Assembly: GCA_964569715.1 (NCBI GenBank)
Contig: CAZMUD010000016.1
Location: 1 to 21,055, forward strand
From: CAZMUD01 sp964569715
GTDB taxonomy: Bacteria; Chloroflexota; Dehalococcoidia; Dehalococcoidales; UBA2162
Direction of reading: 5' to 3'
Length of the DNA: 21,055 bases
Below, piece after piece: positions 1-5,233 of this stretch. The notes below the pieces were generated by a model. The model ran no database searches. It was not told where the DNA came from and saw only the letters and a list, made by a program, of their open reading frames with translations. A program made the translations under genes and the position numbers. Position 1 is the first letter of the stretch; every line of letters begins with the position of its first letter.

Positions 1-361
1 TATGCCATTTAATGTCTTCAGGATTGACCTCAGGTACTACCAGTGGCACGGTAGGTGTCGTTCTAAAAGCGGAGCTATTATCAATAACTACCGCTCCTAA
101 TTGGGCGGCTATAGGTGAGAAGTAGCGACTGGTCTCAGCGCCAGCCGAGAAGAGAGCGATATCTATTCCTTTGAAAGACTCAGGAACAGTCTCTTTGACT
201 TCAATCTCCTGGTGGGTGATAAACATCTTCTTGCCGGCTGAGCGGTCTGAAGCCAACAGGCTAATCGACTCCATAGGGAAGTCGCGTTGCTCTAGGACTT
301 TGATGAACTCCTGTCCGACAAAGCCGGTAGCACCAACAATAGCTACTCTATACCCTTTCAT
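1..361 (-). CDS. asd: aspartate-semialdehyde dehydrogenase, N-terminal part (cut by window edge)
   Basis: Catalyses NADPH-dependent reduction of aspartyl-4-phosphate to aspartate semialdehyde, the branch-point step for lysine, threonine and methionine. About 120 N-terminal residues are visible from an ATG at 361. They start MKGYRVAIVGATGFVG, carrying the Rossmann glycine motif GATGFVG (residues 10-16), and contain the family stretch DNSSAFR followed by PLVVPEVNPED near residues 93-115. The catalytic cysteine and C-terminal dimerisation domain lie beyond base 1. The start is 9 nt after the dapB stop, so it is co-transcribed with dapB. Both enzymes serve the aspartate pathway, with dapA a plausible next gene outside the window. 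Identity is secure from these motifs; only completeness is unknown. Confidence 0.93.
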   Translation of the reverse strand, partial: MKGYRVAIVGATGFVGQEFIKVLEQRDFPMESISLLASDRSAGKKMFITHQEIEVKETVPESFKGIDIALFSAGAETSRYFSPIAAQLGAVVIDNSSAFRTTPTVPLVVPEVNPEDIKWH

Positions 362-370
362 TACCATCTC

Positions 371-1168
371 CTATAGATTGAGCAGGGCATCTAGGCCGTA
401 GATTAGCCCCTGGCGTTTAACTACTTCCTTAATAGCTAGTATCACGCCGGGCATAAAGGCCTCCCGACTAATCTGATCATGCCTTATCCTCAGCGTCTGG
501 CCGTCTCCGCCCAGAATTACCTCCTGATGTGCCATTAGACCAGGCAGGCGCACGCTATGAATGGTTACTCCCTCAACTGACTGCCCACGACTAACCGGAG
601 CCTCTCCCTGTACTGAAGGCTGAAGGAATGGCTTACCTCTAGCGGCTGCCATGGCTCTGGCAGTAGAAAGGGCAGTTCCCGAAGGAGCATCAACCTTACG
701 CTCGTGATGTAGCTCTATGATTTCAGCGTAGTCAAGGTATTTGGCAGCTATCTTGGCCAGGTGCATCATCAGAACTGCTCCCAGAGCAAAGTTTGGAGCT
801 ATCACTATCCCAACCTGGTGAGCTCTTGATAACTGGTCAATCTCACTAATTTCATCGGCGGTTAACCCGGTAGTTCCTATTACCAGATTAACACCCTGTT
901 TAGCCGCTGTGCGCGCTGCCGGCATGGTAGCTTTAGCGATAGTGAAGTCGACTAATACATCGGGCTGGCAACTGGTGAGAATTTGGTCTAAATTGGAAGA
1001 GAAGGGGACTGTGCCCGAGCCATCAGGCAAAGGCAGGTAATCTTCAGAAACCTGCAGTTCTACCGCGCCAACTACTTGCGTTTTGGGCTCCTGACATACG
1101 GCATTAAGCACCTCTCGCCCCACTCTGCCTAATGCCCCCTGAACCACTACCCTTATTGTCTCCATCAC
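371..1168 (-). CDS. dapB: 4-hydroxy-tetrahydrodipicolinate reductase
   Basis: Reduces 4-hydroxy-tetrahydrodipicolinate with NAD(P)H in the cytosolic diaminopimelate/lysine pathway. 265 aa, the usual length. The N-terminal dinucleotide-binding motif GALGRVG is at residues 11-17 and GTTG at 98-101. The active-site signature ELHHERKVDAPSGTA has the paired histidines (H154, H155) and Lys158 followed by the substrate-binding DAPSGTA loop. The start is GTG at 1168 or the directly following in-frame ATG at 1165; a GGGG Shine-Dalgarno sits 5-8 nt upstream and suits either. It lies 15 nt after the pnp stop and 9 nt before asd in a minus-strand operon, so lysine synthesis genes here share transcripts with rpsO-pnp. 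No anomalies. Confidence 0.95.
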   Translation of the reverse strand: MMETIRVVVQGALGRVGREVLNAVCQEPKTQVVGAVELQVSEDYLPLPDGSGTVPFSSNLDQILTSCQPDVLVDFTIAKATMPAARTAAKQGVNLVIGTTGLTADEISEIDQLSRAHQVGIVIAPNFALGAVLMMHLAKIAAKYLDYAEIIELHHERKVDAPSGTALSTARAMAAARGKPFLQPSVQGEAPVSRGQSVEGVTIHSVRLPGLMAHQEVILGGDGQTLRIRHDQISREAFMPGVILAIKEVVKRQGLIYGLDALLNL

Positions 1169-1183
1169 TAAAACCCCTTTATC

Positions 1184-3382
1184 CTAGTAACGCCGCTTAT
1201 TCTGGGGAGGGTGGGGGTGTGGTGAGGAGTGAGTATCCTGCTGTGTTCTAAATGGGTAGTCTGGAGAGAGTGAATCCTTTACCTTACTCCCGGGTATCTG
1301 AAGCTTTTCAAGCACCGCTCGCCGTGACAGGTTTACCCTGCCCATATTATCAATCTCAGTTACCTTAACCGTAATCTCATCACCTACTTTAACTATATCC
1401 TCAACATTAGCTACCCGATAGTCAGCTAGTTCACTGATGTGAACCAGACCTTCTTTACCGGGGAGAATTTCTACGAAGGCGCCGAAGTTCATCAGGCGGG
1501 TTACCTTTCCGGTGTATATGCCACCAACTTCTGCTTCCTTGGTTAGACTCTCGATTATTTCGATTGCCTTACGGGCGGCTGCCTCATCAGGTGAGCCGAT
1601 AAGCACCGTGCCATCATTATTAATATCAATAGTCACTTTATTCTCGTCAGAAATGGCTCGGATTGTCTTGCCTCCGGGGCCGATTACGCTGCCGATTTTA
1701 TCGGGGTTAATTGACATTTTATGCATTCGCGGCGCATAATGGCTCAGTTCAGGACGACTGGAACTGATTGTTTGCTCCATCGCATCCAGAATGAACAAGC
1801 GAGCCTCCCGGGCTTGCTCTAGTGTCTTCTCTACGATTTCCAAACTTATGCCCTTGAGTTTGGTGTCCATTTGTAGCCCGGTGATGCCCTCAGTAGTGCC
1901 AGCTACCTTGAAATCCATATCACCGTAATTATCCTCTATGCCTTCAATATCGGTCAAGATAACATAGTTGTTTTGGTCATCAGTAACCAAGCCCATAGCT
2001 ATCCCGGCTACCGCTCTCTTTATCGGTATCCCGGCATCCATCAGGGATAGGGTACTAGCACAAACGCTGGCCATAGAGGTGCTACCGCTGGAGCTAAGAA
2101 CCTCGGAGACAAGGCGAATAGTGTAAGGGAACTCCTCATTTTTGGGTAATATCGGTTCAAGGGAGCGTTCAGCTAGAGCACCATGTCCAATTTCACGGCG
2201 ACCGGGTGAACCGATGCGCTTCACCTCACCGGTAGAGAAGGGAGTGAAGTTGTAGTGGTGGATAAAGCGTTTGGTCTCCTCTATGCCTAATCCGTCAAGT
2301 TGCTGCTCCTTTCTGGTGGAGCCCAGGGTAGCAATGGTCAGCACTTGTGTCTGACCCCGGGTGAATAGGGCTGAGCCATGGGTGCGAGGTAGCAGCCCTA
2401 CTTCACAGCTAATGGGCCTGACCTCTGTCAAGCTACGACCACTGATACGCTGTTCTCTGTCAAGGAGACTGGTTCTGAGTTCAGTCCCAACCTTGGCATC
2501 AAAAGCGGAAAGTATGTCCTCTTCAGGGAATGATTCCCCTAGACGCTCAACAAGTTCCTTCTCTAGCTCAGAGAGTGCTTGCTCACGCTGTGATTTCTCC
2601 GAGTGACTCAGGGCCTGGGTAAATTGCTCACCGGCAACTGATGAAATAGCGGCAACTACTTCAGGGTTAATGTCAGTAACGGGGGCTTCTATCTTGGGTT
2701 TACCATAAGCCTGCTGAAGCTGCTCTTGGAGCTTAATAATATCCTGGTTCGCCTTATGACCAAATTGAATTGCCTGGGTAATAATGTCTTCTGAAGCCTC
2801 TTGGGCTCCTGCCTCTACCATTACTACGGCTTCTTTGGTACTGGCGACAACGAGGTCAAATAGGCTGTCTTCAAGCTGGGGTAATGTTGGATTTAATATT
2901 AACTCGTCGTTAATATAGCCGATACGGACAGCACTCACCGGACCTTCAAATGGTACTTCCGATATTGATAGGACAGCCGAGCTACCGATAACAGCTAGAA
3001 TATCAGGGTCATTTTCCTGGTCGGCGGAAAGCACGGTAATTACAAGCTGAATATCGTTACGCCACTTCTTGGGTAAGAGCGGACGCAGCGGGCGGTCGGT
3101 AAGTCGGCAGGCTAAGGTCGCCTCCTGGCTGGGACGCCCCTCTCTTCGGATAAAGCCACCTGGGATTTTACCGACGGCATATAGTCTTTCTTCATAGTCA
3201 ACGGTCAGGGGCAGAAAATCTACACCCTCTCGGGGTTTATCGCTGATGCAAACAGTAACCAGAACCACAGTATCTCCATAGTGGACAGTTACTGCTCCAG
3301 TTGCCTGCCCGGCAAGCTTTCCTGTTTCTATAGTGAGGTTTCTGCCTCCAACCTCACATTCAAAAGACTGGGATTTTAGCAA
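1184..3382 (-). CDS. pnp: polyribonucleotide nucleotidyltransferase (PNPase)
   Basis: Phosphorolytic 3'-to-5' exoribonuclease and degradosome-type mRNA decay enzyme. The 732 residues show the full architecture: RNase PH domain 1 (about 12-145), a helical linker domain (about 240-320), RNase PH domain 2 (about 323-545) with FTRGQTQ at 340-346, GSPGRREIGHG at 391-401 and the acidic GDMDFKVAGT at 487-496, then a KH domain with IGSVIGPGGKTIRAI (563-577) and an S1 domain (about 620-690, GKVTRLMNFGAFVEILPGKEG). The start is TTG at 3382, preceded by a strong GAGGAGGA ribosome site about 6 nt away; no ATG fits better. It follows rpsO, the classic rpsO-pnp order, with dapB 15 nt downstream. The last 35 or so residues form a Pro/His/Ser-rich tail not typical of the family, possibly a read-through into repeat-like DNA. 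Confidence 0.97.
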   Translation of the reverse strand: MLKSQSFECEVGGRNLTIETGKLAGQATGAVTVHYGDTVVLVTVCISDKPREGVDFLPLTVDYEERLYAVGKIPGGFIRREGRPSQEATLACRLTDRPLRPLLPKKWRNDIQLVITVLSADQENDPDILAVIGSSAVLSISEVPFEGPVSAVRIGYINDELILNPTLPQLEDSLFDLVVASTKEAVVMVEAGAQEASEDIITQAIQFGHKANQDIIKLQEQLQQAYGKPKIEAPVTDINPEVVAAISSVAGEQFTQALSHSEKSQREQALSELEKELVERLGESFPEEDILSAFDAKVGTELRTSLLDREQRISGRSLTEVRPISCEVGLLPRTHGSALFTRGQTQVLTIATLGSTRKEQQLDGLGIEETKRFIHHYNFTPFSTGEVKRIGSPGRREIGHGALAERSLEPILPKNEEFPYTIRLVSEVLSSSGSTSMASVCASTLSLMDAGIPIKRAVAGIAMGLVTDDQNNYVILTDIEGIEDNYGDMDFKVAGTTEGITGLQMDTKLKGISLEIVEKTLEQAREARLFILDAMEQTISSSRPELSHYAPRMHKMSINPDKIGSVIGPGGKTIRAISDENKVTIDINNDGTVLIGSPDEAAARKAIEIIESLTKEAEVGGIYTGKVTRLMNFGAFVEILPGKEGLVHISELADYRVANVEDIVKVGDEITVKVTEIDNMGRVNLSRRAVLEKLQIPGSKVKDSLSPDYPFRTQQDTHSSPHPHPPQNKRRY

Positions 3383-3400
3383 TGGTTCCTCCTCTTTTTA

Positions 3401-3442
3401 AGCAGGCTTACCCTTTGCCACATAGGCTGTGGCGCTCCTGCT
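3401..3442 (-). promoter_or_regulatory. two-tier stem-loop in the rpsO-pnp leader
   Basis: Read on the minus strand, an outer 6-bp stem AGCAGG/CCTGCT (3437-3442 with 3401-3406) encloses an inner perfect stem GCCACA/TGTGGC (3428-3433 with 3417-3422) with a 5-nt loop. The structure ends 6-7 nt before the pnp Shine-Dalgarno. In enterobacteria the pnp leader forms a processed double stem used for PNPase autoregulation; a similar role here is inference from position only. It has no U-tract, so it is not an obvious terminator. Confidence 0.5.
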
Positions 3443-3480
3443 AAGTATCCTCAAGGGCTTGGCTCCCGCCTTTGATGGCT

Positions 3481-3744
3481 TTACTTGCGTAGCCCGAGTT
3501 GTTTAATCAGGTTGTGATATCGGTCTACATCCTCTCTACTGAGGTAAGCCAGTAGTCTTCTTCTTTTTCCTACAAGTTTAATTAAGCCGTGTTGTGTATG
3601 GTAGTCATGGCGATTAGCCGCCATGTGCCCGGTTAATTGATTTATTCTCTCGGTAAGCAGGGCTACCTGAACCTCAGTTGAACCGGTGTCTCCCTCGTGA
3701 AGGGCAAACTTTTCTATGGTTTTTGTCTTCTCTGCTTTGCCCAA
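3481..3744 (-). CDS. rpsO: 30S ribosomal protein S15
   Basis: Small-subunit primary binding protein that contacts 16S rRNA helices 20-22. 87 aa, within the normal length, with the family signature GDTGSTEVQVALLTERI (residues 19-35), LTGHMAANRHDYHTQHGL and the C-terminal KRRRLLAYLSREDVDRY. The start is TTG at 3744 (TTG-GGC-AAA), with AGAGG about 11 nt upstream; no alternative ATG lies in frame. It is the first gene of the minus-strand rpsO-pnp-dapB-asd operon, with a promoter at 3818-3847 giving a leader of roughly 65 nt, long enough for autogenous control by S15 although I do not recognise a specific S15 site. The 98-nt gap to pnp holds the stem-loop described separately. Confidence 0.97.
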   Translation of the reverse strand: MGKAEKTKTIEKFALHEGDTGSTEVQVALLTERINQLTGHMAANRHDYHTQHGLIKLVGKRRRLLAYLSREDVDRYHNLIKQLGLRK

Positions 3745-3817
3745 GTTATACTACCTCTCTATTCTTTATATTGACATAACTGCTCTGACAAATAATAAGT
3801 ATAGCATAAGCTAAGAG

Positions 3818-3847
3818 ATTATAGCACAAGCTGGTTGTGGCTGTAAA
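3818..3847 (-). promoter_or_regulatory. promoter of the rpsO-pnp-dapB-asd operon
   Basis: On the minus strand a -35 box TTTACA (3847-3842) and a consensus -10 box TATAAT (3823-3818) are separated by 18 nt. Expected transcription starts near 3811, about 65 nt before the rpsO start. It is the best sigma-70-like match upstream of rpsO. Confidence 0.65.
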
Positions 3848-3881
3848 CGAAAGTTTAGTTTCGGGTAGTGGGTCAATTTGA

Positions 3882-3910
3882 AATGCTTGAGCGTTGACAA
3901 TGCTTGAGCG
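3882..3910 (+). repeat. 12-nt direct repeat around the -35 box (possible operator)
   Basis: AATGCTTGAGCG occurs at 3882-3893 and again, identical, at 3899-3910, a 17-nt period. The interval between copies contains the -35 hexamer TTGACA (3894-3899) of the promoter for the 81-aa gene. Repeats that straddle a -35 box are a common operator layout, but this could also be a chance micro-duplication. Confidence 0.5.
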
Positions 3911-3924
3911 ACAGGTGTTATAAT
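3894..3924 (+). promoter_or_regulatory. promoter of the 81-aa protein gene; probably leaderless mRNA
   Basis: Consensus TTGACA (3894-3899) and TATAAT (3919-3924) are 19 nt apart (18 if TTATAA at 3918 is used). The ATG is at 3931, only 7 nt after the -10 box, so transcription should begin at or very near the start codon. The GAGG at 3926-3929 is one base from the ATG, too close to act as a normal Shine-Dalgarno. Confidence 0.6.
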
Positions 3925-3930
3925 TGAGGT

Positions 3931-4176
3931 ATGGTTAAACGAGTGAAAAAAGAACACGATTTCAGTATCACGGCATTTAGGGTGGTTCAAGAAGCTACGG
4001 GGCAAATAGAACAGCCTAGACCTAAACCAGCTAAAACCTTTGACCCTGTGGCATTAGGTAGGCTTGGTGGTTTGAAAGGTGGTAAAGCTAGGGCTGCAAG
4101 TCTCACACCTGAAAGACGAGTAGAGATAGCAAGGAAGGCAGCTAGAACTAGGTGGGGAAAGCAACCACAAATTTAG
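3931..4176 (+). CDS. small basic protein with GGLKGGKARA motif, function unknown
   Basis: 81 aa and strongly basic. An N-terminal KEHDFSITAFRVVQEATG segment (8-24) is followed by a Pro/Lys linker and then GRLGGLKGGKARA (43-55) leading into LTPERRVEIARKAARTRW (58-75). This arrangement is familiar from short, widespread bacterial hypothetical proteins resembling the KGG-type motif. Nucleic-acid binding would fit the charge, but I know of no assigned function. It has its own consensus promoter, apparently a leaderless start, and a direct repeat at the -35 box. It faces hicB: the two stop codons overlap (TAG at 4174-4176 on plus, TAA at 4175-4173 on minus), so it and hicAB may form one small cassette. 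GTG at 3943 is a less likely alternative start. Confidence 0.75.
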   Translation: MVKRVKKEHDFSITAFRVVQEATGQIEQPRPKPAKTFDPVALGRLGGLKGGKARAASLTPERRVEIARKAARTRWGKQPQI

Positions 4177-4517
4177 TCCGCAGCTAACTTTGCGCTGATT
4201 AGGCGATTAACGCTGACCCTGGACTCTGCTGCCTGTATAGCAAGTTTTCTATGTACTTCAGATGGGATGCGTACCGTGAAATTGCCTGAATAATGCTTGA
4301 CCGATATTGGCTCAGGGATAGCCTCATCATTAGACTCCATATCTGAAATAACGTCTGCCACAACATTATTTATGCCTTGTAATGCCGCTTCTTGAGTATC
4401 ATCGAGCCAACTAAGGCTAGGAAATTCTGCGCACAAGCCCACATATTCCTTGTCCTCTTCAGACCAAGTGACTCGGTAGGTATAGCGGTCATTTTTCCCT
4501 GCTACTTTTATTACCAC
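4173..4517 (-). CDS. hicB: HicB-family antitoxin with ribbon-helix-helix C-terminus
   Basis: Antitoxin that should bind and neutralise HicA and repress its own promoter. 114 aa. The N-terminal half (about 10-70) has the HicB RNase-H-like pattern YRVTWSEEDKEYVGLCAEFPSLSWLDDTQEAALQ-(linker)-VVADVI. The C-terminal segment from about 77, SGNFTVRIPSEVHRKL followed by AIQAAESRVSVNRLISAKLA, is a typical ribbon-helix-helix DNA-binding domain. The start is GTG at 4517 with a G-rich ribosome site (GGGGG) 6 nt upstream. It overlaps the end of hicA by 29 nt, so translation is probably coupled. Order is toxin then antitoxin, standard for hicAB. The likely operator is the palindrome at 4775-4796. Its stop overlaps that of the facing 81-aa gene. 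Confidence 0.87.
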   Translation of the reverse strand: MVIKVAGKNDRYTYRVTWSEEDKEYVGLCAEFPSLSWLDDTQEAALQGINNVVADVISDMESNDEAIPEPISVKHYSGNFTVRIPSEVHRKLAIQAAESRVSVNRLISAKLAAD

Positions 4518-4761
4518 TTTGCACCCCCAGTCTTTTAATTGCTTTTATTACCTGCCTAACTTGATAGGCTTTTCCTTTACCATCTTTCTCTTGTATGTTT
4601 ACTCTGGGGTCACCCAGCCAGGGAGTCTTGTATATACGGTGGCTACTACTCCTTTGCCGTGCTTCCCCGAAGTAATAATCACAGATTTTACAGAGGTCAG
4701 CGAACCTAACATTATTCGGACTCCTCTCCAGTTGTTTGACTACGTCATCTGTGGAATCCAT
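4489..4761 (-). CDS. hicA: HicA-like toxin, mRNA interferase family
   Basis: Predicted small RNA-binding toxin that cleaves mRNA and blocks translation. From the ATG at 4761 it is 90 aa. The sequence starts MDSTDDVVKQLERSPNNVRF and continues FADLCKICDYYFGE, SSSHRIYKTPW and GKGKAYQVRQVIKAIKRLG. The SPNNVRF-(N)DLC opening and the KGKAYQV ending match the longer HicA subgroup as I remember it. The catalytic histidine is His41, in SSSH where most members have GSH. A longer reading from 4815 would start inside the promoter palindrome and is rejected. AGAGGG abuts the ATG directly, so the message is probably nearly leaderless. hicB overlaps its 3' end. Function is by family; toxicity of this divergent copy is not shown by sequence. 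Confidence 0.78.
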   Translation of the reverse strand: MDSTDDVVKQLERSPNNVRFADLCKICDYYFGEARQRSSSHRIYKTPWLGDPRVNIQEKDGKGKAYQVRQVIKAIKRLGVQSGNKSSREK

Positions 4762-4774
4762 CCCTCTACAAAAG

Positions 4775-4803
4775 ATGGTATCATTAATGATACCATTTGT
4801 CAA
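4775..4803 (-). promoter_or_regulatory. hicAB promoter with 22-bp perfect palindromic operator
   Basis: Minus strand: -35 TTGACA (4803-4798), 17-nt spacer, -10 TACCAT (4780-4775). The spacer and -10 box are covered by a perfect 22-bp palindrome at 4775-4796 with half-site ATGGTATCAT and a TA centre. A bound dimer of dimers would block RNA polymerase. Ribbon-helix-helix antitoxins bind such sites, so HicB is the natural ligand. Expected transcription start is near 4768, 7 nt before the hicA ATG. Confidence 0.78.
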
Positions 4804-4849
4804 GACCCCTGCCAACTATTTTTAAAATATTTCTTAGTTTTGTCCTAGC

Positions 4850-4878
4850 TTGACCTGACCAACTGCCGGGTGTATATT
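4850..4878 (+). promoter_or_regulatory. promoter of ylxP-mrfA
   Basis: TTGACC (4850-4855) and TATATT (4873-4878) are spaced by exactly 17 nt. The predicted start near 4885 leaves a leader of about 10 nt to the ATG at 4895, with no Shine-Dalgarno visible. The promoter diverges from that of hicAB. Confidence 0.6.
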
Positions 4879-4894
4879 GGTTTCTGTATATACC

Positions 4895-5200
4895 ATGCAT
4901 GTCGGTGTGTGTCGTATCAGGTTTCGTTTACCTGAGAATCTATCTCTTAAGGGTAAGCGACGGGTGTTGAAATCCATTACCACCCGGGTGGGAAGCAAAT
5001 TCAACGTTTCCGTAGCTGAGGTTGACGACCAGGATTTATGGCAATTGGCTACTCTCGGTATCTCCTGTGTTAGCAATGATAAGCGGCATGCTAATCAAGT
5101 CCTGTCAAGGATAGTGGACTTTATTACTGATAGTCGGTTTGAAGTGGAGATACTTGACTACGAGATTGAGATTCTGCCTGTTTCTAGTTTAGGCGAGTAA
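4895..5200 (+). CDS. ylxP: DUF503 / YlxP-family protein
   Basis: 101 aa from the ATG at 4895, the length usual for YlxP. Family features are an opening MHVGVCRIRFRLPENLSLKGKR (residues 1-22; the LKGKR element is diagnostic), the RVLKSITTRVGSKFNVSVAEVD block and the closing EVEILDYEIEIL. YlxP in Bacillus sits in the nusA-infB-rbfA region and is thought to belong to ribosome or translation functions, but its biochemical role is not firmly known. An upstream in-frame TTG at 4877 lies inside the promoter -10 box, so the ATG is chosen. The stop is 33 nt before the helicase gene, with which it is probably co-transcribed. Confidence 0.85.
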   Translation: MHVGVCRIRFRLPENLSLKGKRRVLKSITTRVGSKFNVSVAEVDDQDLWQLATLGISCVSNDKRHANQVLSRIVDFITDSRFEVEILDYEIEILPVSSLGE

Positions 5201-5233
5201 GGATTCCCCCGGGTAAATTTTATAAGAGCCATA

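Noticed and set aside
4762..4815. Upstream extension of hicA by 18 codons
   Set aside because: It would begin inside the -35/-10 promoter region and palindrome; the HicA family starts near the ATG at 4761.
4519..4848. Plus-strand frame of 109 codons opposite hicA
   Set aside because: It is the antisense of hicA and crosses the hicAB promoter palindrome; hicA shows clear family motifs.
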